Of a stretch of DNA of 64,000 nt, positions 47,201 to 57,336 are shown one piece after another. The notes beneath the pieces are model-generated. The model did not search any database. It saw only the letters and a program-made list of their open reading frames with translations, and was not told the DNA's origin. The position numbers were made by a program, and so were the translations under genes. Every line of letters starts with the position of its first letter. Position 1 is the stretch's first letter. The stretch is from positions 248,001 through 312,000 of the forward strand of contig JBAMJV010003993.1 of the NCBI GenBank assembly GCA_037951105.1, in the 5' to 3' direction. This DNA is from Echinarachnius parma. Taxonomy: Eukaryota > Echinodermata > Echinoidea > Clypeasteroida > Echinarachniidae.

Positions 47201-50200
47201 GAAAAATTATCATGAAAAATATTGACCTCTGTAACTGGAAACAAAATTTCACATTTTGATTTTATAACAAAATAAGTATACACCTAGTGTTATTTCTGAG
47301 TGGATATTTGGATTCCTTGTGAAATTTCCTTTCAGAAAATGTATACTTTTGATAGGATAGGGGGAGTTCTTCAGAAAATATTTGCTCTCAACTGAAACAT
47401 TGTCCCGCAGAAGCCCAAATCGGCATGTAACGCAAAAGGAGGCGACCTCATGACACATGACCAAATAAATAAATCAATAAATAAATTTTTTTTAAATAAT
47501 AAAATGTATTTATTTGTTTTTTTTTTTATAGCGGAAAATGAAGATTGCTGTTTGAATCGGAGGTCTCACACCCCTGATAATGAGCTCTGTGACCTCCCAC
47601 CTCATGACCCCAAAATCTAATCAGTTCATCGGCCCCTTAAGTTGCATACATGTACCAAGTTTGGCAGAATCTGTCAATCGATTCTTGAGATAACGCGATC
47701 ACAAGCTAGTTAGGCATATAATGAGCTCTGTGACCTTTGACCTTTCACCTCATGACCCCAAAATCTAAACAGTTCATCAGCCCCTTAAGTAACATACATG
47801 TACCAAGTTTGGTCAGAATCCGTCAATCCGTTCTTGAGATAAAGCGATCACGAGAATGGGACGTACGGATGGACGGACAACCTGAAAACATAATACCTCC
47901 AGCAACTTCATTACGGAGGCATAATAAAAATATTTACCTCCATTATGACCAGACTTGAACTATGACATAAACATGAGTTAAAATTAAGTTTATTTAAATG
48001 CTTAAAACCACAACAAAAACTGGGCTTCCTTTCTAATTAACAATTTGATTTGTTGCCCGTTTAATAGTGCCATTTAGCTTTAATTAAGCCATCTTCTTCT
48101 TTATTTTCAAAAGGTGTATGTTTTAGACAAAAATAAACTAAATAGCATACTCACAAACTGCCTCCAACTTCTTTGCAATCTTTGGTCTGATATAATTCCT
48201 TTTCGGTTTCCCGAGGCCTTTTTAGAAAAAAAATAGTTGAATCATCATTGTTTTAGGAAGGGATAATACCAGAAGGCAATGCATTCTCTTTACTGTCGCA
48301 CCAAATTCAGGATCAATTTACTATATTCATTTCCCCTTAGCATTATCCGAGCAGATGAAAGATTGTATCAATATCAAATAATTGTTCTATTCCACATATG
48401 AGTATTATTCCCAAACAATATGTTACTATTGGGAATACGTATGGATCGGAAGAGAAATCTTGTCTTACAGTAAACATGATTTTAATAATAGTTAATGAGA
48501 AATGTTTGATTATCATAAATAAGCCTATTGCTAACATAAATGCAATTAACCCAATCATTTCTGTGCAGAAGTTTAACTAATAGACATTTCTAATAACAAT
48601 TTAAACATTAACCACAATTCCGAGCAATCTGTACTTGCAAATGAAAGTAGTTCTGCTGAGTGTTCTGAAAATGGTGACATATAACTTAAATTCTACTACG
48701 TTGACGGTGTACCTAATTTGTTTGACCGTTATTTGGAAATACATACGTTTGACATCGTTCTTTGGTGGCTTTGCAGGATTCCCACCCCCAGCATACTTGT
48801 TGTTCCTGCTTGTTACGATGAAAGACGTGGCTCTCTCATCCTCCTGCACATGTATCTGAAGAGATGCTGCTTCGTCCCAACGCTGCATCACATGATTAAC
48901 AAATTTTGGGGGCAGGAAGGCTGGTATCTCCGCTGTGTACTGTCTTGTACTCAAAGATGCCAAAACGTTTTCCCCCACATAGCTGTAAGACAATATCATA
49001 CTTTAATTTCACACGTACAACTTAAATGTTTAAATACACAATTATTAGCAAATGAATATCAATGTGTGTATATTACATAACAGACAATACTTACTGTACA
49101 CCACATACCGTTACAATGGTTTCATCAATGCTAAACGTTTTTTTGAAATTAATTCATGTGTATGTGATGTTACTTTAAAAACTCCTTACTTTTACTCATT
49201 GCGATAACACTTAAATTCGTTTTTAATAATGGTGAAACTTGTTATATCGTCTAGCAGCTGGCTAATGGTTTGAGTCTTCTTGTACCAGACTGTCGACAGT
49301 ACAGCATTCTGGGACTCCACTCCGTTGAAGCAACCCACTAGGACTGGTCTGACAATGTCAACTTCATATGTCTCTGGTAGATTCCCTTCATGATTTCCAG
49401 TGGGTAGACTGTACCCTCATCAATATCCAACCCCCCCCCCCCCCCCCCCCCCCATCCCCATCTCCCCTCAGTGTGACCATTACTACACTAATATCACTGT
49501 ATCTACTATAATACTCACAATCTTCCCATACAGAAGTAATCCATTTGGACTGGTCTGACAATGTCAACCTCATATGTCTCTGGCAGATTCCCTTCATGGT
49601 TCCTGGTCAAGTCTTCACAGAGAGGGAAAGTGAACAAATTAAAAGTGAAATATGAGTGCGTGGAGTAATTCACATAATTTAAATATCACTTCATTGTTAA
49701 TTCAATAAAGGAACAGGTGCACAAAGAAAAATACAAATATCGCTGGAGTTACAGGGGACCCCCAGGCAAAGAACAACACACAGTTATATGTTTTGGTACC
49801 GTTCTGTGAATTAAATAGATGCCCAACACTCTGAAAAGGTTTGTGTAATTCATAAACAATACAGTTGATTACCAACACTTACGGAACCAACATGGCCCTG
49901 TATGCGCCAAAACACACAAAACAGCATTCCTTTTTGTATGTACATTGTAACTGATTGATTTGCATGTTTCTCTCAGGGGACAACCTCGATAAGCTTATGT
50001 TTTGCTTTTGTTGTCCCTACCACTTAATTTATTATTGTTTAGTTTGATGTATACACCAATGTCCAATATTTACCTGTATTTTACTGTAAATGTACACATG
50101 AATTGTATTTAAAATTGTGGAAATAAAATGAACTGAGCTGAACTGAATAATTCTAAAAGAATTGATTCTTCATAGCGATAGGTAGGTCCAAAATACAGCA

Positions 50201-52442
50201 TAAATAATGAAGGGTAAATTACCTAAATAAGACTTGCCATGGAATTCTTTGTCAAAGTTTAAGCTGTTCTTGCATCTGAAAAGAGAAAAAACAAAGCATG
50301 ACAACTCGCAAAGTAAATCACTAAAATATTAACAAAACATAATGCAAACTACATGGATGCCTCCGCCATCGCGCGATTTATATGAGCAGAGTCACATTTG
50401 ACCTTCGACCTTCAGCTGACTGGTGACATCTATGTATGTTTGATCGTTTTATTGTTTTTCTGAATGATGAGCAGGCAGACCAAAAGGCTTGGTCATTTTC
50501 TGATTTGTATTTTTCGTAAGTATTGAACTGGAATCTGGTGATGAATGACCGAATGACCAGTAGACGAAATAGATAGTAGACCAAATTAATTAAAAGTAGA
50601 CAAAAATTTATCGGAGATCAAATATAAAATAGATTAGTAGACATGTTGTTGACAAACTGCCTTCGTAGACCACATAACATCTGGATGAAACTGTGTTAGA
50701 CTGAATGGTTATTATGGACATAATTGTATCAAAATATTAGATGCGATGACATATAGACGAAATGCGTAGTAGACACATTGGGTGCATAATTAGCCATATA
50801 AGGAGCGGATGAACCAAAACTGGGAATGGTATATGAACCAAAGGAGAATGGTTATAAATCATGGCCTTTGGTAAATAAAGACATACACAATGATAAAACT
50901 AGACAAAATTAGATCATCAGTTCGAAATACGCAAATCTAATTGGTTGAAACACGCAAATTTTCTCACTTACAATTGATTTTATAGCTTTCTGCAACGGGG
51001 CTAGGCACTTATATGTCAAAATAATCTTAGTATTAAGTATGTTTTTTTCAGGACTTTAAAGATATTATAACTGAATATAAAGAATTATCAACTTGGTGAA
51101 GAGTTTCAAAAATTTGGTGAAGAAATATTTCAATCATAAGAGCATATTTTACTGTGTTTCAAGGACGGTGTGAAGAATTAAAAGTCAACATAACCTACAT
51201 AAGTTTTGGGGAATGTTACAGTGAACCTCGTTACAGGGGAACCTCGTTAAAGAGGAACCTTGTTACAGGGGAACCTCGTTACAGGACAAATCTTATTACA
51301 GGGAAACCTTGTTACAGGGGAACCTCGTCATTTATTAACCCACAAGGACTAGAGCTATCTTAAAGCAATATTGATCATTGTTTGCCTCTACAAATTGGCA
51401 TCTCCTAATTGTTTCAACCTTATAATGACTTAACCCTATCTTAACTGGGGGGTCAATTTGACCCCCCCCTCGACTTTTTGCACGATAATTCCGCAACGCG
51501 CGCAGATATTGCTGCGTGACTTCATGAGTTTTTTCACTGAAGTCTTGCGCAACTTTTGAGACCAAATTTGCGACGACCGGGTATACCGTTCTAAAGTCAC
51601 TGACCTTTTGTAAGTGAGCGTCGGCCCAAAAATCGCTAAATTTTGTGATTTGTGTACAAATCCTATGGAAATTGATTTTTTTCCTAGAAAAGACAAAATC
51701 TTCATTATTTTTCATTCTAATCACTGCAATTATGTAATTTTGGGCTAAAAATGTTTGGATAATGGTCAATAATTATTTCCATTGGAAAAAACAATAAAAA
51801 ACATAAGTCGAAAAAACAAAGAAATACATAAGAAATTCCAAAAACAAAGAAACACATTAAAAAAAAAAAAAATTTTTTGAAAACCTGTTAATTAAGTCAT
51901 AGAGAATATTCATGTACAAAATCAGCATATTCTGAGCAATATTTAGTGATTTACAGACAAAAAGAGGATTTTTGCATAAAAGTAGCGTTTTTCGCTAATA
52001 TGCGTATAATTTGCATATTTAACATTGGATCGATGAAAACATGAACGCGTCGCTAACACTTCAATGTACCTCCATGCAAAATTTCGCGTGAATCGGACGA
52101 GCGGTCTCCGAGATGTTAGGGGGGGTCAAATTGACCCCCCCCCCCCCCCCCAGTAAAAACCTGGTCTCAAATAGCCCAGTTAAGATAGGGTTAAAAATAG
52201 GCGGAAAATATTTAGTAATTAACATAAAGACAAACAGTGACTTTGCCAAAAAGTTGCCAATTTGAATACCAAAATCTATTTAGAAAATATCAAAATGGGC
52301 GGCAATTTAAGGATTTTCCTAAATTATAGCAATCTACGCAACAATAAAAATCCTTTAAAAAAACTGAAGCAGACTCTCCACTCACCTTTGAATCCTGTTC
52401 TCTAATCTTCTCACTGGACTGGGGTTGATGTACTTGAAATAT
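35220..52442 (-). CDS. Ulp1/SENP-like (C48) cysteine protease, internal exons
   Basis: Minus-strand exons in order: 52442-52386, 50275-50223, 49612-49519, 49408-49196, 48982-48747, 48217-48155, 41666-41602, 36972-36868 and 35368-35220. All have AG/GT sites and compatible phases, giving about 345 residues. The C-terminal part shows the Ulp1 protease fold: HPNWLNEKVINAYLHLP, VFVMPAYVPW-like IFVMPAYVPWRSSNFEPFLE, then FIPINVENRHWILL (catalytic His) and SILDSAG (catalytic Asp). The family removes SUMO or related modifiers. The upstream part (NLPETYEVDIVRPV, YTAEIPAFLPPKFV, RATSFIVTSRNNKYAGGG) is not a domain I recognise. The start and the catalytic-Cys exon are not visible, so the gene extends both ways. 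Introns are full of transposons. A few boundaries (49612-49196) are uncertain. Confidence 0.78.
35633..36146. mobile_element. F5 TTAA MITE in protease intron
   Basis: 514 bp, TTAA at 35629-35632 and 36147-36150, ends AGGGATAGTTCAGTTT and AAACTGTACTATCCCT. Homologous to 30742-31294. Non-coding. Confidence 0.85.
36180..36693. mobile_element. Palindromic MITE with a second MITE nested in one arm
   Basis: Outer arms start TATAAAGGCCTGG and end CCAGGCCTTTATA. Pairing continues through CACGACTAGACCCAC and a central set of 'ttcttgatatcaagaa' inverted motifs. The left arm is split by the GTTGCAG MITE (36191-36357); the intact right arm shows the unoccupied sequence. Confidence 0.85.
36191..36357. 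mobile_element. GTTGCAG-type palindromic MITE
   Basis: Ends GCCCCGTTGCAGAAAGAG and CTCTTTCTGCAACGGGGC, flanked by CCTGG on both sides, a 5-bp target duplication confirmed against the other arm of the host MITE. About 165 bp. Confidence 0.85.
37163..37910. repeat. 'gaccttgacc' repeat element, copy 1
   Basis: Starts TAGATGGATCTTTGACTGCG and contains internal units of about 140-150 bp with GTGACCTTGACCTTTGACCT, AAGTTTGATTGAAATCTGAC and GTTCTTGAGAT. The 3' end is truncated. A perfect DR1 nuclear-receptor motif lies at 37478-37490. Confidence 0.75.
39384..39771. mobile_element. F4 TTAA MITE (filled site)
   Basis: 388 bp, TTAA at 39380-39383 and 39772-39775, ends AGGGACTTAGTAACATT and AAGTTACTAGATCCCT. 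The sister duplicate at about 41047-41060 has the same flanks with a single TTAA and no insert. Confidence 0.95.
40324..40388 (-). other. Duplicate copy of protease exon (HPHWLNEN version)
   Basis: 65 nt, same phase as 41602-41666, encoding GYELDVLDLQTLEHPHWLNE then N. It differs at Asn to His before the conserved Trp, and at the last codon (AAC/GTGAGA instead of AAG/GTGAGA). The duplication breakpoint lies about 6 nt upstream of its acceptor, so its polypyrimidine tract is replaced by unrelated sequence. Including both copies would shift the frame. Confidence 0.7.
40399..41677. repeat. Tandem duplication, copy 2
   Basis: About 1279 bp, the F4-free sister of 38727-40398. Holds the protease exon 41602-41666, which keeps its original upstream intron. 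Confidence 0.92.
41738..42637. repeat. 'gaccttgacc' repeat element, copy 2 (complete)
   Basis: Starts CTAGATGGATCTTCGATTGC followed by AATTATGCCTCCGC, and ends GGCGGAGGCATAA: TATGCCTCCGC and GCGGAGGCATA are inverted. Between are about six units of roughly 145 bp built round GTGACCTTGACCTTTGACCT and CAAGTTTGAAATTGATCCGT. Perfect DR1 motifs at 42158-42170 and 42309-42321. Non-coding. Confidence 0.8.
43414..47576. mobile_element. hAT-like non-autonomous element
   Basis: 4163 bp with inverted ends CAGGGGTGTGAGA and TCTCACACCCCTG and a 6-bp flanking repeat ATAATG (43408-43413, 47577-47582). CAGGG ends fit hAT transposons, although hAT duplications are usually 8 bp. No transposase is visible. The interior is dominated by a 2.35-kb palindrome. 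Confidence 0.7.
44652..47006. repeat. 2.35-kb palindrome
   Basis: Arms of about 1.0 kb (44652-45660 and 46000-47006) around a spacer of about 0.33 kb. Outer ends are TGGGTCATTCCATGTCAAAT and its complement. Both arms contain a GTTGCAG MITE remnant at the same place (45355-45432 and 46204-46314). Confidence 0.9.
49196..49612 (-). other. Duplicated segment within two adjacent protease exons
   Basis: 49600-49545 and 49398-49340 are near-identical and both encode NHEGNLPETYEVDIVRPV. They lie in two exons (49612-49519 and 49408-49196) that chain in phase, so the protein may carry the motif twice. Alternatively the upstream exon is a broken copy like those in KIFBP. A C-run (49433-49453) lies in the short intron. 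Confidence 0.55.
49613..51220. other. Intronic sequence with repeat fragments
   Basis: Apart from exon 50223-50275 this holds a fragment like the left end of 32926-32975 (49750-49815), a short 'gaccttgacc' fragment (50352-50410), a 'gtagac' minisatellite (about 50520-50830) and a GTTGCAG MITE tail (about 50925-51003). Confidence 0.5.
51228..51330. repeat. 18-bp minisatellite
   Basis: About six units of GGAACCTCGTTACAGGGG with small variations. Confidence 0.85.
51434..52190. mobile_element. F1 TTAA MITE (intact type copy)
   Basis: 757 bp, TTAA at 51430-51433 and 52191-52194, ends CCCTATCTTAACTGGG and CCCAGTTAAGATAGGG. G-run/C-run hairpins sit just inside both ends (51447-51471, 52120-52152). 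Homologous to 21843-22598, 32980-33690 and the outer element at 14297-18738. Confidence 0.93.
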
Positions 52443-52525
52443 CTGTGAAAAACCAAAAACAAGTACAAATTTAAATACAGACAATGGTGAAAAGAATAAA
52501 TATATGATTAAATATTAAACATTAA

Positions 52526-53250
52526 AGGAGGGGTGCAATCCCGGCTTTGATTCAGGTTTATAGCTTTAAATATGTGCCTTTATTGATATACCACACTCTT
52601 TTTTTCAAAGAAATCCTAAAGTTGGGAAAAAAAGGTAAATTTCATGCAACTATTTTGCTTTATTACGCATCGGCGTTCCATGCTCCTAAAAAAAGTCATT
52701 TATAGCAGAGCGGAAATGTGCGCACGTGTCACCCGATTCATGACATCACATGCAGACCGCAACGCGGAGGAATGTGCATTGTTTACATGCAGAGCCTATG
52801 ACTTGCTTGTAAAACAAACTCGTTTTTGCTTGTAAATTGAGGTTTTACTGAAAATGCTTAAGAATTGCTAAGAAATGAATTGTAGCAGGATGCAGCTACA
52901 CATCTGAGTGTATATCGTCCCATGATATAAACCTGTACAAATGTTTGCAAATATTGAAACAAATGGAAATAATATCTCTGTGTCAACGTGAGTATTGTAC
53001 TCAGCGTGTACGTCTATGACCGAGCTAAACTGCGATTGCCTGCAGGCGACGTCACAAAGATGACGTCATTTTTTGTTCGCCCGGGACTCAGTTTTTTTAC
53101 GGGGGTTCCGAAAGAGAATTTACAAGTTGATTTTTTTATTTTACCGGGTTTTCCCACGAGGAAAATATGTTTGTATTAGTAATCTTCATGAAAATCTACC
53201 TTAGATACAGTAAAACCCAATTTTGAGGCAGTTTTCTTGTCACCATACCT
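52526..53250. mobile_element. F6 TTAA element
   Basis: 725 bp, TTAA at 52522-52525 and 53251-53254, ends AGGAGGGGTGCAATC and CACCATACCT. It sits at the same TTAA of the array unit that other units have filled with F4. Non-coding; end-to-end inverted similarity is short. Confidence 0.75.
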
Positions 53251-53391
53251 TTAAGTGACTTTGCCGAAAAGTTGCCAATTTTAATACCAAAATCTATTTT
53301 GAAAATATCAAAATGGGTTGCCAATTTAAGGATTTTTCTAAATTATAGGAATCTACGCAATAATAAAAATCATTCAAAAAAACTAAAGCAG

Positions 53392-53897
53392 GTAGAGTAT
53401 CAAAATAGGGCTTTAAAAATAGAGAAATTTAGGCTCCTTCTCCTTGTAGACTTCATATAACTTTGTATCTTCTTGCTAAGGTGTAAGACTACCAACCCAC
53501 AAACATGTGGGACACCGTCCTTGACGGGTGCCAACAAATATAAACTTATTCTTTAAAAGCTGAGCAAAGAACATTTACATTTTGGCTGGATTTTCTTCCT
53601 TTTTTCATTTAAACTAACACAACAGCACCTGAAAAAATTAAATAATGCATTCAAAATAATCTGTTTAATAAGGTGAGTGAAAATGAGCAAAAAATAGGTA
53701 TATCCCAGAGACCTTCGGATTTCTAGACTAGTGCTTAACCATATTAGAATGTTGAGAGACAATCAATGTACGGCCGAGATAGCTCAGTTGGTAGAGCACT
53801 GGGCCAGTAATCTGGAGGTCTCTGGTTCAAGGCCTGCAACATTCAACTTTCCTTTGCTCCCCAATTATTGATCTAATGTTCATTTTCTCTACAACAG
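53392..53897 (+). mobile_element. tRNA-SINE-containing insert (506 bp), repeated through the array
   Basis: Absent from the first array unit, where AAGCAG joins ACTCTCC directly. It contains a tRNA-like head at 53773-53841 with A box TAGCTCAGTTGGTAGAGC and B box GGTTCAAGGCC. Other heads are at about 55592-55662, 61700-61770 and 62873-62943, plus a truncated one at 54952-54989. The anticodon and acceptor stems do not fold canonically, so these are SINE sequences and not tRNA genes. Confidence 0.75.
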
Positions 53898-53910
53898 ACT
53901 CTCCACTCAC

Positions 53911-53967
53911 ATTTGATTCCAGTTCTCTACTCTTCCCACTGGATTGCGGTTGATTAACTTGAAATAT
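53911..53967 (-). other. Protease exon copy 2
   Basis: 57 nt with acceptor TTTTCACAG and donor GTGAGT. In the frame used by 52442-52386 it reads YFKLINRNPVGRVENWNQ, with no stop. Confidence 0.7.
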
Positions 53968-54049
53968 CTGTGAAAACCAAAAACAAGTACAAATTTAAAT
54001 ACAGACAATGGTGAAAAGAATAAATATATGATTAAATATTAAACATTAA

Positions 54050-54427
54050 AGGGACTTAGTAACATTGTCGAAATCCTCAAAATAAATTTTTCATTCTAGC
54101 GGTTCCCTCATACCTTGTTGTATTCGTATTAACAATAAAATCATGGGACAGGTTTCGGTTTTTCAAATTTCCCTTTCGTTACAAAGATATGTACGATCGA
54201 AGTATTCAGATAAGAAAAACTCTGGGCGAGTTTTTCTTCTGTGTACAAAGTGAGTGCAGTGAGTTATTGAATATCACTTTGCATTTTCGCTCATTACTTG
54301 GCCATGCAATGTCCATTTAACTTGAAATTTTCACACGATACCCTGTGGACATATGAGATAACAATAATATACATTGAATCAACCATTCATCACTTTTTGC
54401 ACATGTCAACAAAGTTACTAGATCCCT
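54050..54427. mobile_element. F4 TTAA MITE in array
   Basis: 378 bp, TTAA on both sides (54046-54049, 54428-54431). Other array copies are 60799-61176, 61979-62356 and a truncated one at 63151-63317. Ends as in 39384-39771. Confidence 0.95.
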
Positions 54428-55731
54428 TTAAGTGACTTTACCGAAAAGTTGCCAATTTTAATACCAAAATCTATTTTGAAAATATCAAAATGGGTTGCCA
54501 ATTTAAGGATTTTCCTTAATTATACCAATCTACGCAATAATAAAAATCATTCAAAAAAACTAAAGCAGGTAGATTAACAAAATAGGGCTCTAAAAATAGA
54601 GAAATTTAGGCTCCTTCTCCTTGTAGACTTCATATAACTTTGTATCTTCTTACTAAGGTGTAAGACTACCAACCCACAAACATGTGGGACACCGTCCTTG
54701 ACGGGTGCCAACAAATATAAACTTATTCTTTAAAAGCTGAGCAAAGAACATTTACATTTTGGCTGGATTTTCTTCCTTTTTTCATTTTAAACTAACACAA
54801 CAGCACCTGAAAAAATTAAATAATGCATTCAAAATAATCTGTTTAATAAGGTGAATGAAAATGAGCAAAAAAATAGGTATATCCGAGAGACCTTCGGATT
54901 TCTAGACTAGTGCTTAACCATATTAGAATGTTGAGAGACAATCAATGTACGGCCGAGATAGCTCAGTTGGTAGAGCACTGGGCCAGTATATACATTATAC
55001 AATATACAATATACATTGAATCAACCATTCATCACTTTTTGCACATGTCAACAAAGTTACTAGATCCCTTTAAGTGACTTTACCGAAAAGTTGCCAATTT
55101 TAATACTAAAATCTATTTTGAAAATATCAAAATGGGTTGTCAATTTAAGGATTTTCCTTAATTATACCAATCTACGCAATAATAAAAATCATTCAAAAAA
55201 ACTAAAGCAGGTAGATTAACAAAATAGGGCTCTAAAAATAGAGAAATTTAGGCTCCTTCTCCTTGTAGACTTCATATAACTTTGTATCTTCTTGCTAAGG
55301 TGTAAGACTACCAACCCACAAACATGTGGGACACCGTCCTTGACGGGTGCCAACAAATATAAACTTATTCTTTAAAAGCTGAGCAAAGAACATTTACATT
55401 TTGGCTGGATTTTCTTCCTTTTTTCATTTTAAACTAACACAACAGCACCTGAAAAAATTAAATAATGCATTCAAAATAATCTGTTTAATAAGGTGAGTGA
55501 AAATGAGCAAAAAAATAGGTATATCCGAGAGACCTTCGGATTTCTAGACTAGTGCTTAACCATATTAGAATGTTGAGAGACAATCAATGTACGGCCGAGA
55601 TAGCTCAGTTGGTAGAGCACTGGGCCAGTAATCTGGAGGTCTCTGGTTCAAGGCCTGCAACATTCAACTTTCCTTTGCTCCCCAATTATTGATCTAATGT
55701 TCATTTTCTCTACAACAGACTCTCCACTCAC

Positions 55732-55788
55732 ATTTGATTCCAGTTCTCTACTCTTCCCACTGGATTGCGGTTGATTAACTTGAAATAT
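55732..55788 (-). other. Protease exon copy 3
   Basis: 57 nt, identical in coding sense to copy 2, with intact splice sites. It is only about 70 bp from the left end of the DIRS element. Confidence 0.7.
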
Positions 55789-55855
55789 CTGTGAAAAACC
55801 AAAAACAAGTACAAATTTAAATACAGACAATGGTGAAAAGAATAAATATATGATT

Positions 55856-55907
55856 TTATTACGTAAGTCTCCGATCGAGACTACATCTCGATTGGAACTA
55901 TATGAGA
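55856..55907. repeat. DIRS left inverted terminal repeat
   Basis: TTATTACGTAAGTCTCCGAT... to ...AACTATATGAGA, repeated perfectly inverted at 60438-60492. Confidence 0.9.
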
Positions 55908-56076
55908 TCCCGCTTGCGCGCATGTGTCAATTCGTTTGGCGCTAGTGTAACACGCGAGAGGTGCTCTCGCCTGTCAGTTAAAAAACACTCAGAATTTCGT
56001 TGAAATTCGCTGTTTTGAACACTGTAATATATTCAAACGCATTCTATCATTTGCCTAGATCGTAGATTTGGGAAAA

Positions 56077-57336
56077 ATGACATCGAAGCAATCCGCAGGC
56101 GTGGCCGCGGACGGAAAGAAAACTGATAAAGATATGCCTAGACTCGTGGAGTCGGCTGTCCCTGCACCCAACGGCCGCGCAGCGGCGGTAAACCCGAAGC
56201 CCGCGGGGCCCGGGAAGGCTCCGAACACGAAAGGAAAGCCCGGTGCAGGTGGAAAACACAAACAGAAATCAGTCCCGGCCGCGGCGGGAGTATCAATGCG
56301 CGATACTGACAACGTGAACTCTCGTCTCGACAAACTCGAATCTATGCTGGGCGATTTCATCGCGGCTCAAACTCAAAGCCCTACTGCGGGAGTATCATCC
56401 GCCAGCCGTTACGGCGCCGCGGGCGCTAGTTTGCCGCCGGCTGAGAGTCGGCGCAGCCGAGATTATGACTCGATTGATTTGGCGTCGGATGATTACATGA
56501 GCACAGACGATGGTGCGGATTTGGATCCTCCAAACCAACATACGAGCGAAGCTGACAGTGACAAAGTGCCTTTGCTCGCCGCAAGATATGCCGTGGCTGT
56601 CGATGTCGGGCAGCCCCTCGATGATGAACTGGCAAACTCGGTGAAATATTTGATGAGCAACCAGTTGGAGGAAAGGAAGCTTGACGAGACCGCCAGTAAA
56701 TATCCATGCCCTGCCAATTCTCAACTGGTCGATGCACCCAAAGTAAACCAGTCAATTTGGGATAACCTATCCGCTCCAGTCCGTACAAGAGATATGAAAC
56801 TTCAGCGGGTTCAGAAGTCGCTGACTAGGGGCATAGCGGCTTATTTGAGCCTGCTCGACCCCGAGAACATTGGGGAGGAGCAACAAGACACTCTCGCCTT
56901 GCTGTGCAACGCAAATTTCGAAATGAACGCCCTGCGAAAGGAACTGATTAAACCAGACTTGAATAGTCAGTTCACACATCTTTGCAAACCCTCTAATGCG
57001 GTAACTAAATTCTTGTTTGGCGACGACCTTGGCCGCCAGGTTAAAGATCTACAGGACCAGCACAAGGCGGCCGCAGGGGTAATGCGTGGGCACCAGCGGG
57101 CCCCAAGACGCCAACACCCATATCGTGGATACGGGCAAAGCCCCAGCGTTTCCCGCAGAGCCAGAGATGCGGGGTGGACGGGTGCTTCAGCGGGGAACTC
57201 GGCCAGGCCTTTTTTAGGCCAGCGAGACAGCTGGAGGAGGAGGACCCCGATGCAGGCCCCTCGCACGTTCACGCCAGCTACAGCCTCGAGACCGCTACCC
57301 CAGCAACCTCGTCGAGGGGGCCAGGGGAGGAAGTAA
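56077..57336 (+). CDS. DIRS ORF1, gag-like protein
   Basis: 419 codons from the first ATG (56077); the frame is open slightly further upstream. The protein is Lys/Ala/Pro-rich at the N-terminus, has a short predicted coiled segment (LDKLESMLGDFIAA, about residues 85-100), a Ser/Asp-rich acidic stretch, and a helical middle (VQKSLTRGIAAYLSLLDPEN). It ends in an Arg/Gly/Gln-rich basic tail (QQPRRGGQGRK) suited to RNA binding. No zinc knuckle is seen. Position and composition match gag-like ORF1 proteins of DIRS elements, which are assumed to package the RNA. GC content is markedly higher than in the surroundings. ORF2 overlaps its 3' end in the -1 frame. Confidence 0.82.
   Translation: MTSKQSAGVAADGKKTDKDMPRLVESAVPAPNGRAAAVNPKPAGPGKAPNTKGKPGAGGKHKQKSVPAAAGVSMRDTDNVNSRLDKLESMLGDFIAAQTQSPTAGVSSASRYGAAGASLPPAESRRSRDYDSIDLASDDYMSTDDGADLDPPNQHTSEADSDKVPLLAARYAVAVDVGQPLDDELANSVKYLMSNQLEERKLDETASKYPCPANSQLVDAPKVNQSIWDNLSAPVRTRDMKLQRVQKSLTRGIAAYLSLLDPENIGEEQQDTLALLCNANFEMNALRKELIKPDLNSQFTHLCKPSNAVTKFLFGDDLGRQVKDLQDQHKAAAGVMRGHQRAPRRQHPYRGYGQSPSVSRRARDAGWTGASAGNSARPFLGQRDSWRRRTPMQAPRTFTPATASRPLPQQPRRGGQGRK
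57210..57216 (+). promoter_or_regulatory. Candidate -1 ribosomal frameshift site (T TTT TTA)
   Basis: The heptamer lies in the ORF1/ORF2 overlap with ORF1 codons CCT TTT TTA, exactly the X XXY YYZ register. A -1 slip passes directly into the ORF2 frame (AGG CCA GCG). GC-rich sequence that could form a stimulatory stem follows. Confidence 0.65.

Larger units (their letters stand above)
42829..47923. repeat. 'gaccttgacc' repeat element, copy 3, split by a hAT-like insertion
   Basis: The left part is 42829-43413 and the right part 47577-47923, ending with the GGAGGCATAA signature. The middle (43414-47576) is an insertion flanked by a duplicated ATAATG. The internal units fit together across the gap. 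Confidence 0.8.

Noticed and set aside
53773-53841. tRNA gene in the array
   Set aside because: A and B boxes are good, but anticodon and acceptor stems do not pair and the unit lies in a larger repeated insert, so it is a SINE head.
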